The notes beneath the pieces were generated by a model that saw nothing but the letters and a program-made list of their open reading frames with translations, made no database searches and was not told where the DNA came from. From NCBI GenBank assembly GCA_039096225.1, contig JBBPEB010000026.1:529001-593000 (forward strand): a stretch of DNA of 64,000 nt, given 5' to 3'. Positions 49,185-56,047 of the stretch are shown here, piece after piece. Position numbers and translations under genes: made by a program. This DNA is from Blastocystis sp. Blastoise (lineage: Eukaryota; Sar; Bigyra; Opalinata; Blastocystidae). Position 1 is the stretch's first letter; the number at the start of each line of letters is the position of its first letter.

Positions 49185-50120
49185 ATGAAAAATACAAATT
49201 ATGACAAGTATCTTTTGGTTATACAAAATTCAAATTATTCTGATATTTGGAAAAAACGTTTAACCAATTATTTCAATTTATATATTTTCCCATTACCATT
49301 TAAAAAGTTCTCAGAATTCTTAAAGAATCCTTATTCATTCATGGATTATATGGTAAATGAACGTAAAATCAAAATTAGTCCAATGAAATCGTTATGTGAA
49401 TTGATATTATTTATTATACGTAATGTTTCTTCATTAAATAAAGAAGGTATTTTAAATAAATGGTGTGAATTTTATGTGATTATTAATGCAATGTATGAAA
49501 AATATCTGGATAATAAGAAACGTACTTTAATTCAAGATCTTATTAAAGATGGTATTACGACTCCATATTTACATGAATATCACGATAAATTAGAAAATTA
49601 TAATCCATTACGATTAATATTAGATTTTTACTCCTATCTTCCTCCTGCTCGTGCTGATTATGCTCAATTATTCATTCTAACTCCAGAAGATACTATTGAT
49701 CCAGCTATTCATAAGAATTATATTGTTTATGATAAAGAGAAACATACTGGTTCTATTCTATTAAATGATTATAAAACTGCTGGTAAATACTCTACAATTC
49801 AATTAGATGCACCAAAAGAATTGATTGAAGATCTAGAATTACTCTTAAAAAGAAATCCAAATCGTAAATTTATATTTGAATCTTCTGTACGAACTGGATT
49901 TACTACTAAAGCATTTGATTGGTTTGTGAATAAGCATTTAAAACAAATCCATCCAAAATTGACCATTAATGCATTAAGAAAATTATATGCTACAACTACA
50001 ACCAATACATTCCAAGATATAGAAAATTCTGCTTCTGCTTTATGTCATAATGATTATACACATATTAATTCTTATGTATCTTTAGAAAATAATAATTTAT
50101 TTAAAAAATTAATTGAATAA
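49185..50120 (+). CDS. Tyrosine recombinase/integrase
   Basis: 311 aa. The N-terminal about 130 residues form a helical core-binding domain. The catalytic domain has Arg156 in YLPPARADYAQ (a motif typical of recombinases from Polinton-like viruses and algal viruses), Lys197 in NDYKTAGKY (beta-hairpin Lys), Arg265 in INALRKLYATT (HxxR, with Asn in the His position), His288 in LCHND and the nucleophile Tyr297 in HINSYVSL. It is probably the enzyme that integrates and excises the element. Ten phased heat-shock elements lie upstream and CTTGTTTTGTTTT follows the stop. Confidence 0.9.
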   Translation: MKNTNYDKYLLVIQNSNYSDIWKKRLTNYFNLYIFPLPFKKFSEFLKNPYSFMDYMVNERKIKISPMKSLCELILFIIRNVSSLNKEGILNKWCEFYVIINAMYEKYLDNKKRTLIQDLIKDGITTPYLHEYHDKLENYNPLRLILDFYSYLPPARADYAQLFILTPEDTIDPAIHKNYIVYDKEKHTGSILLNDYKTAGKYSTIQLDAPKELIEDLELLLKRNPNRKFIFESSVRTGFTTKAFDWFVNKHLKQIHPKLTINALRKLYATTTTNTFQDIENSASALCHNDYTHINSYVSLENNNLFKKLIE

Positions 50121-50193
50121 TTTTATGTTTTCATGCTTGTTTTGTTTTAAATTTGAATATAACTAAACAACTAGTAATAAAAGGATATAAAAA

Positions 50194-50568
50194 TTAATTA
50201 AAAGGTAAGAAAGATAGAGTATTATTATTATTTTGATATTGATTTTGTTGTTGATTACTTTTCATAGTAGGCATAAACATATTATTGGGTTGAATAAGAT
50301 TCTTATCATCTTGATATTGATTCTCATTCTTCATATATTGTTTATCCAATAGCATTTCAAGACGTTGATGAATCACAGGATCATCTATATAAAGTAGCAT
50401 ATTTCTACAATAACTTAGTTGTAAATCACTAAGATTTTTGTTGTTATTGTTATTTAAAAATTGTTCTAATAGATTCGCTATTTCATTCTTTTTAGATTTA
50501 ATTCCTTCTTCTTTTAGATTCTTCATCACACGACAAAAATAAGAATAACTAAGATATTTCTTGTTCAT
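50194..50568 (-). CDS. Small protein of unknown function (124 aa)
   Basis: 124 aa. The first half is predicted helical and charged (NLKEEGIKSKKNEIANLLEQF, then CRNMLLYIDDPVIHQRLEMLL); the second half is Gln/Asn-rich and disordered. No family is recognised. The ATG at 50568 is preceded by the duplicated AAACAAAACAAA cassette and, about 100 bp up, by four heat-shock units. Confidence 0.6.
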   Translation of the reverse strand: MNKKYLSYSYFCRVMKNLKEEGIKSKKNEIANLLEQFLNNNNNKNLSDLQLSYCRNMLLYIDDPVIHQRLEMLLDKQYMKNENQYQDDKNLIQPNNMFMPTMKSNQQQNQYQNNNNTLSFLPFN

Positions 50569-50588
50569 TATTTAAATTAACCAATGAT

Positions 50589-50645
50589 TAAACAAAACAA
50601 ATTAATTATATAAAATACTAATATAATAAATTAAAGATTCTACAA
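50589..50645. repeat. Promoter/terminator cassette, copy 1
   Basis: Nearly identical (a few mismatches in about 57 bp) to 50843-50897. Both begin AAACAAAACAAATTAATTA, continue AATATAATAAATTA and end GATTCTA. They separate the small genes. Confidence 0.7.
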
Positions 50646-50668
50646 ATAGAGCCAGTTCAAAATGAATG

Positions 50669-50686
50669 TTCTAGAATGTTCTAGAA
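50669..50686. promoter_or_regulatory. Heat-shock-element array (4 units)
   Basis: TTC 50669, GAA 50674, TTC 50679, GAA 50684. It overlaps the stop codon of the small membrane protein and precedes the 124-aa gene. Confidence 0.65.
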
Positions 50687-50826
50687 CGTTTCTTGGACAT
50701 ATAAAAGTAAAGTAAAATATATATAATAATAAGAACAATTTCAATAACTGACAGTATTTCATTTACATTCTCTAAAGTTTCTGCACTACGATCTAAGTAG
50801 TAATTGCCAAATCGTTTCTTTGTCAT
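50671..50826 (-). CDS. Small single-span membrane protein (51 aa)
   Basis: From the ATG at 50826 (the frame is open back to 50853): a 25-residue polar N-terminus, one hydrophobic helix (IVLIIIYILLYFYM) and a short basic end (KKRSRTF). Small membrane proteins are common next to structural genes of Polinton-like viruses. The role is unknown. Confidence 0.5.
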   Translation of the reverse strand: MTKKRFGNYYLDRSAETLENVNEILSVIEIVLIIIYILLYFYMSKKRSRTF

Positions 50827-50842
50827 AATAGTATTAAATATT

Positions 50843-50908
50843 AAACAAAACAAATTAATTATACAAAATATTAATATAATAAATTAGAGATTCTAGAATA
50901 TTCTAGAA
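50843..50908. promoter_or_regulatory. Cassette copy 2 with four heat-shock units
   Basis: The second copy of the AAACAAAACAAA cassette (50843-50897) runs directly into TTC 50891, GAA 50896, TTC 50901, GAA 50906. It lies between the protease stop and the small membrane protein start (both minus). Confidence 0.65.
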
Positions 50909-50912
50909 GGTT

Positions 50913-51530
50913 TTAACAAGGCATAAGATTTCCATTAGAAAGTAAATAAAGTAAAGAATAATAAAAGCAACCATTTGCATTACTTGTAGTTTTTTGGTGT
51001 TGAATAGGATTATATTGAATATTATGATTTTGAATAAATGATTTTGAAAAAGTAGGTTTATTTCCTAATGATGAATAGTGTTCTATATTTTTATTACCAT
51101 TATAAATAACAGCTTCAAAATGACCATTATAAGGATCACTAGGACTTTCATGGAAGATCATATTAAATTTAGTTTGATCTTGATCTATATTTTGTTCAAA
51201 ATCATCATAACTATTATAATAATTATAAGATTGAGAATTCGTTTTATTTAATTGTTTCATAACATTTTCAGCACGATCACAAGCAACAGAAGAGGTAGGT
51301 TTATTTAAATAAGCATAATTATATAATTGAGATATTAAAGAATTGGGTATATTACAATATTGAGATAGAGTTTGTTTGAAATTATTAGGGGATCTAGGAG
51401 TAACATGACGAGTTTTATCAGATATAATAGGATTATCACAATTCATTGAATTTTGAATAAGTTTTTCATCTTTACTCTTTACCAGATCCCCTCCCCTGAG
51501 TTTTTTGATAACATATACTTCTTTTCTTTC
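50913..51530 (-). CDS. Adenain-like (C5/Ulp1-type) capsid maturation protease
   Basis: The C-terminal core resembles Polinton and adenovirus cysteine proteases: His in GHFEAVIYNG, an acidic/aromatic strand IEHYSSLG (normally EYFDSxG), Gln in NPIQHQ and the nucleophile Cys in NANGCFYYSLLYLL. The usual Asp of FDS is Ser here; the Glu two residues before the aromatic may replace it. The frame overlaps the end of the capsid-precursor gene by 55 nt and has no ATG until well inside it. It is best explained as expressed by -1 frameshifting from that gene. LRGGD occurs immediately after the shift site and resembles an adenain/Ulp1 cleavage sequence. Confidence 0.75.
   Translation of the reverse strand, partial: ERKEVYVIKKLRGGDLVKSKDEKLIQNSMNCDNPIISDKTRHVTPRSPNNFKQTLSQYCNIPNSLISQLYNYAYLNKPTSSVACDRAENVMKQLNKTNSQSYNYYNSYDDFEQNIDQDQTKFNMIFHESPSDPYNGHFEAVIYNGNKNIEHYSSLGNKPTFSKSFIQNHNIQYNPIQHQKTTSNANGCFYYSLLYLLSNGNLMPC
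51387..51506 (-). promoter_or_regulatory. Predicted -1 ribosomal frameshift signal
   Basis: On the minus strand the precursor frame reads tcA AAA AAC (slippery heptamer, plus coordinates 51500-51506), followed by a 7-nt spacer and AGGGGATCT (51484-51492), which can pair with AGATCCCCT at 51387-51395. The zero frame stops eight codons later (taa at 51479-51481). The -1 frame continues into the protease. Confidence 0.75.
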
Positions 51531-53230
51531 CAAAACATTTGCTCACCTCTATCTAATATTTCATTATTATCCATCTTCTGTTTTATAATTTGTAATTGTT
51601 TTAAATCATTCTTAGCTACTTTACGTTTCCTTTGAGCTACTTGTGCAGGTATTACAAAATCTGTATAAGCTGTTACTAATGGAGGTAAATCACCACCTTT
51701 TTTCTTTTTAGCTTCTTTTCCTCTTCTCATTCGTTCTAAGAATTCTTCTTTACTTAATTTAACTCGACCACCATAACCTCTACGCTTAGATCTTCTTGCA
51801 GCTATTCGTTTATCCCTTTCATCTTCTTTCCATTTTCTATCGACTTTCTCCTTATCATTTTGAGGGAAACCATAAATCTTATAATAATAACTTTGTTCAT
51901 CACGAGACATTGGCTTATAAGGTTGAGGAGGTTGAGGTTGAGGAGGTTGAGGCTGTTGAAGAGGTTGTCTTTGAGGAGGTGGTATATTGTTTTGAGGTAT
52001 ATCAAATGTATCTACATTCAATTCAGGTTCAATTTGTTGTTGTGGTTGAACTGGTGATGCTGGAGGAGGTGGTTGACGAACAGGAAGATTTTTTCTAAGT
52101 TGTTGTTTCATACTGTGCAAAATTCTATCTGGCATTACTTGATCTAATATTTCTTCATCTCTTTCAATATCATCATAACCATCATGTATTGTTCCCATAA
52201 CTATACCATTACCTATTTGTTTTTTCATTTCATTTAATGCTTGTTGACGTTTTAATTTTTCCATTTCAAATTCAATATCATTTAATTCACTTGACTGTTG
52301 TGCCAAATGTGTATCATAATATGTTTTTCTACCTTTAGCAAAAGAATCCATACCTTTATCAACTACACCTAAAAGAGATGGTGCTAAAGTTGAAAATGAG
52401 TCCCAGAATCCACCACCTCTTTTAACTCTTAATATACCATCACCACTTTGAGCTGAATCTAAATCTATATATTTTGGTATAATTGAAGGTCTTAACATTC
52501 TTCTTAATTTTGGATTATTAATCATTTTCTTATTTTTAATTGCATTCATAATTGCTGAAGCAACAGATATAGGAATCTTTCCACCACGTTTAATTTTATG
52601 TTCATAGAATCTTTTGAATTCATCATCAAGATCATGATGACCATCACCAACATATTGAGCTAAAATAGCTAATGCATCACGAGCTTTTCTATTAGCTTTT
52701 TTATCTACAATAGCATCTCTTATATCTAATACATTTCGTTGATACATATCTTTTACTTTATTTTTAATTGCATCACCAATACCAGAACCTTGATTATTCT
52801 CTAATTTATTGATTTCTGATTTATTTGGAATAATTCCTCTACCAGATTTACGTCTTGGTTTACATGGATTTAATACTTTATATTGACGATCTTCACCATC
52901 TATTTTATCTTCTTCTGGACCAGCTGCTTTCATTACACCTTTACCTGCTGCTCTAGCACGAATTAAAGCACCATTTCCTTGTGGAACAGCATCTTTACCA
53001 AATGTTTTAGAACGATCTACATAATCATCTTCTTTACCATCATGTATTTCTTTACTTTCTAAAGTAGACACAGGCATAGATGAATTTGGACCTATTTCAT
53101 GAAATATTGGATTATATTGATCCATTTTATGTAATGGCTGTGTATTATATCGCCTATATTCTTTTCCTGTTGAAATTAAATTCATACCAAAAGTACCAGG
53201 ACTTGGCATTCCTAAGATACAACTTTGCAT
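51479..53230 (-). CDS. Capsid precursor protein with pVI-like segment
   Basis: 583 aa. The N-terminal third is basic with Gly-rich putative processing sites (RKSGRGIIP, HKIKRGGKIP). At about residue 265 lies VKRGGGFWDSFSTLAPSL, an amphipathic helix after a Gly-Gly site, as in adenovirus pVI/pX and Polinton minor capsid proteins. A Pro/Gln-rich linker and a basic C-terminus (KRRGYGGRVKLS, EAKKKKGGDLPP) follow. It is likely a minor capsid or core precursor cut by the adjacent protease. Its 3' end carries the frameshift site. TATAAACAAAACAAATAT lies about 30 nt before the ATG. Confidence 0.65.
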   Translation of the reverse strand: MQSCILGMPSPGTFGMNLISTGKEYRRYNTQPLHKMDQYNPIFHEIGPNSSMPVSTLESKEIHDGKEDDYVDRSKTFGKDAVPQGNGALIRARAAGKGVMKAAGPEEDKIDGEDRQYKVLNPCKPRRKSGRGIIPNKSEINKLENNQGSGIGDAIKNKVKDMYQRNVLDIRDAIVDKKANRKARDALAILAQYVGDGHHDLDDEFKRFYEHKIKRGGKIPISVASAIMNAIKNKKMINNPKLRRMLRPSIIPKYIDLDSAQSGDGILRVKRGGGFWDSFSTLAPSLLGVVDKGMDSFAKGRKTYYDTHLAQQSSELNDIEFEMEKLKRQQALNEMKKQIGNGIVMGTIHDGYDDIERDEEILDQVMPDRILHSMKQQLRKNLPVRQPPPPASPVQPQQQIEPELNVDTFDIPQNNIPPPQRQPLQQPQPPQPQPPQPYKPMSRDEQSYYYKIYGFPQNDKEKVDRKWKEDERDKRIAARRSKRRGYGGRVKLSKEEFLERMRRGKEAKKKKGGDLPPLVTAYTDFVIPAQVAQRKRKVAKNDLKQLQIIKQKMDNNEILDRGEQMFWKEKKYMLSKNSGEGIW

Positions 53231-53305
53231 TTTTTTATTTCAATTATAAAATTATTTATAAACAAAACAAATATATTAATAAAAAATAAATTTAACATTA
53301 AAAAT

Positions 53306-53899
53306 TTATAATTTAGTTAAATCAATAATAGTATCATTGCTGTTAGTATTCTTCGTAGATTTATCGAATACTTTAATAGAACGTGCATATAAACCAATAT
53401 AATACTTGTTATTATAACGATGAATACCATGTATTGTAAATAATACTTTACATAACGTATTTGGTGGAATATACTTTTCACGTATTTCTTCGTAAGTTAA
53501 CTTAGGATCTTTACCGATATTAATCTTCTTATCTCTTTTATCAGTAATATCAATAGTAACATTCTTCGATGCATTAATAGGTACTTTAATTGTAATCTTA
53601 TATTTACCATTATCCATACGTACAAAATTAACAATATCACCATCATGACATAATTCACATAATTTACGATAAAGTTCTTTATAAGCAGTTAAGAATACTT
53701 GATTATCATCTTCAATTGTTAATAAAGTCCATTTATCACGTGTAACAATATAACCAAATAAACATGGTGTAGCATCAGTAGAAATACATACACGATGATT
53801 ATTATTTAAAAGAACAGCATTTTCTTTGGTGTCATCCCATTGTAAATTAAAGTTAGAAGTATCAAGAATAGTAGGTTTTTTAAATTCAGTTGTAGACAT
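53306..53899 (-). CDS. Candidate OB-fold ssDNA-binding protein
   Basis: 197 aa, mostly beta-strand pattern. A central block of alternating strands (GKYKITIKVPINASKNVTID) and a C-terminal strand-rich part (LCKVLFTIHGIHRYNNKYYI, then GLYARSIKVF) followed by an acidic tail recall viral single-stranded-DNA-binding proteins. The similarity is one of style, not a proven family match. A ten-unit heat-shock array lies about 80 bp upstream, the same arrangement as for the recombinase and primase-helicase, which supports a replication role. Confidence 0.5.
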   Translation of the reverse strand: MSTTEFKKPTILDTSNFNLQWDDTKENAVLLNNNHRVCISTDATPCLFGYIVTRDKWTLLTIEDDNQVFLTAYKELYRKLCELCHDGDIVNFVRMDNGKYKITIKVPINASKNVTIDITDKRDKKINIGKDPKLTYEEIREKYIPPNTLCKVLFTIHGIHRYNNKYYIGLYARSIKVFDKSTKNTNSNDTIIDLTKL

Positions 53900-53976
53900 T
53901 TTTAGTTAAGTATTTAGTAAAAATATAAGTATTTTAATACTAATATTTTACGATATTCTTTTCAAATGAATCAATT

Positions 53977-54024
53977 TTCGAGAAGGTTCTAGAAGGTTCT
54001 AGAATGTTCGAGAAGGTTCTAGAA
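53977..54024. promoter_or_regulatory. Heat-shock-element array (10 units)
   Basis: TTC/GAA at exact 5-bp steps from 53977 to 54024. It lies upstream (minus sense) of the candidate ssDNA-binding gene. Confidence 0.8.
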
Positions 54025-54128
54025 AAAAAGAACACTTGAATAATCTAATGGAAACATTTTAACGGAATCGAACCATGATACTGTAGTTACATATTTCTTT
54101 AATAGATCCATTAGACCATTCAAGAATT
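54022..54128 (-). ncRNA. Candidate structured Pol III-type RNA
   Basis: On the minus strand, CTTGAATGGTCTAATGGA (plus 54107-54124) pairs with TCCATTAGATTATTCAAG (54035-54052): 18 bp, two of them G-U wobbles that exist only in minus-strand RNA. TGGTCTAATGG fits a tRNA A box and GGTTCGATTCC (54064-54074) is a perfect B box. A run of seven T (54023-54029) follows the stem. A normal tRNA cloverleaf does not form. Confidence 0.5.
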
Positions 54129-54220
54129 CTATTTGAAACTATTCTATTTTCCATTTAAACTTTGTGAAATTAAATTAAAAAAAAAATAAACAAAACAAAA
54201 TAATTAATTAAATAAATAAA

Positions 54221-54748
54221 TTAATGATCAAATATTTCAGACATAGAAGGAATAGAATATTCGGATAATAATGAAACAATTTCTTTAGAATCATCATGAA
54301 TCTGTTTTAAATCTTGTTTCTGACTTTCAATCTTTGTTTTTAAATGATCAACAGTACAATAAATACCATTTAATATATTATCAGCTGTTTCAATAGTTTG
54401 AAATAAAGATTCGAATTGACTGGATATATTTGTTAACTCCTCATTTGTAAATAATAATGCTTGCTTATCAGGATTTGTATTTACTTGATCTTGAAATTGT
54501 ATTGGTTGATTGTTAACCGAATGATATCTATCTGGATTTTTAGATACGTAAACATCATTGATTGGATGAATTTCTTGAGGTGGATCTTCAAACATGATTT
54601 CGTCACGTGAATTAAAACAGAAATCATTATCATTGGGTAAAGCCATAGGATTTTCAGAAACACTATTTTCAAATGGATTCAACAAGGGGGATATCATGGC
54701 TTGACCGAAAGGGGATAAACTGGCAGAAAGACTATCAGGAATTTCCAT
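54221..54748 (-). CDS. Unknown protein with C-terminal coiled coil (175 aa)
   Basis: 175 aa. The N-terminal half is Pro/Asn-rich and probably disordered (SLSASLSPFGQAMISPLLNP). The C-terminal half is a heptad-like helix (ISSQFESLFQTIETADNIL, then LKTKIESQKQDLKQIHDD). No known family. Not preceded by a heat-shock array. TTTTGTTTTGTTTA follows the stop (54186-54199). Confidence 0.55.
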   Translation of the reverse strand: MEIPDSLSASLSPFGQAMISPLLNPFENSVSENPMALPNDNDFCFNSRDEIMFEDPPQEIHPINDVYVSKNPDRYHSVNNQPIQFQDQVNTNPDKQALLFTNEELTNISSQFESLFQTIETADNILNGIYCTVDHLKTKIESQKQDLKQIHDDSKEIVSLLSEYSIPSMSEIFDH

Positions 54749-55146
54749 GATTATTTAAACCTTCAAAAGTATTTTTATACAATATATTAAATATACTATT
54801 TTTAGTGTACAGTTCTTCATTTCAGTTGCTAACAAAAGCCTATTGCTTCCAGCTGGAAAATAAGCCAATAAAATAACTTATTTCGTATGACACATCGTCG
54901 TCATCGTCTAATTGTGTTTTACTAATTTTTTTATCCAATCAAATTACAGATGCCGACTATACTCGTCATTGAAACACAAATAAAAAATGCTAAGTCGACA
55001 AAATTAGCCAATCAAATGAACCTTCTAGAACATTCCATAGAGATTCTACACTGTCTCCTAGAATATTTAATATTCCATTTAAATGTATTATTTATTTCAT
55101 TTTGATAAATACAAATTTTCTCTCTGTAACGATATTCGCGATTATA
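54749..55146. promoter_or_regulatory. Divergent promoter region with palindrome and HSE
   Basis: About 400 bp between divergent genes. It contains the 12-bp palindrome TTCCAGCTGGAA (54847-54858) and a four-unit heat-shock array (GAA 55018, TTC 55023, GAA 55028, TTC 55033) upstream of the plus gene. It could also hold a replication origin; there is no direct evidence. Confidence 0.5.
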
Positions 55147-55770
55147 ATGCAATTTAATCTTTCTGCTGATTCCCGTAAATGTCTTCAAACTGTTCGTATG
55201 GAACTTCTAAAGAATTCTAAGAAGGCTGTTGAAGTTCATAAGAATGTTCTTCGTGATATTGATTTACATCAGTCTCAATTGAATAGAGAAAAGAATCTAT
55301 TGGGTATTGCAAAATCTAAAGAACGTCTTGCTTCTTTCGAAGTCGAAAACTATAGATCAGCTTTAAAACGTATAAACGCGGTTATTAAAGGTCTTGAAGA
55401 TTATGAAGAATTCGCTGCTGATATTTATACTCAACAACTTAATGAAGAACAAGATATTCAAGATATTATCAATACTGAAGATCTTTTAGAAAGTGATAGA
55501 ACTACTATTTTATGTTCTGAAGATTCTAAAGAACATTCGAATTCTCAAGATGATGATTTTGATATTATGAAATTCCATATGGAAGATGGATTTCTTTATG
55601 ATGAAAAAGGTAAAGTTTATTCTTATGAAGTTGTTCATGCTAAGAGTATTAACAAGATTAAAAGAGATCCTTCAAAACAAATGTATTTCTGGGATGGTAT
55701 TTTATATGATAAAAATGGATGGCCTCATTCATGTACATATATTAATAGTCAAGAACCAATTGAAATTTAA
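55147..55770 (+). CDS. Unknown coiled-coil protein with C-terminal repeat (207 aa)
   Basis: Started at the ATG at 55147. The upstream open frame (from 55102) has no ATG. Residues 1-110 form long charged helices (KNVLRDIDLHQSQLNREKNL). An acidic stretch follows, and the C-terminus has two related beta units (DGFLYDEKGKVYSYEVV and DGILYDKNGWPHSCTYI). No family recognised. It is preceded by a short heat-shock array and followed by TTGTTTTGTTT. Confidence 0.6.
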   Translation: MQFNLSADSRKCLQTVRMELLKNSKKAVEVHKNVLRDIDLHQSQLNREKNLLGIAKSKERLASFEVENYRSALKRINAVIKGLEDYEEFAADIYTQQLNEEQDIQDIINTEDLLESDRTTILCSEDSKEHSNSQDDDFDIMKFHMEDGFLYDEKGKVYSYEVVHAKSINKIKRDPSKQMYFWDGILYDKNGWPHSCTYINSQEPIEI

Positions 55771-55880
55771 TTATTTTTCTTGTTTATTTTTCTAGTTTTA
55801 CTTATAAACTTGTAAAAAATCATTGAAAATTGTTTTGTTTATTGTATATACATTTAAAACACTAAAGTATAAAAAGGATG

Positions 55881-56018
55881 TTCTAGAAGGTTCTAGAAGG
55901 TTCTAGAATGTTCTCGAAGGTTCTAGAACATTTAAAAATATAAAGTAATATTTACTATTATAGAATGTTCTTGAATGTTCTAGAATGTTCTAGAAGCTTC
56001 TAAAACTGACTTCTAGAA
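55881..56018. promoter_or_regulatory. Double heat-shock-element array (10 + 8 + 2 units)
   Basis: Ten phased units at 55881-55928, eight at 55963-56000 and a pair at 56011-56018, directly upstream of the primase-helicase gene. This is the densest array in the window. Confidence 0.82.
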
Positions 56019-56047
56019 TCTTTAATATATTATTTGTTTTGAATTTT

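Noticed and set aside
54022-54128. Ordinary tRNA gene
   Set aside because: A and B boxes fit, but acceptor and D stems do not pair; the 18-bp stem is of another kind, so it was listed as a candidate structured RNA.
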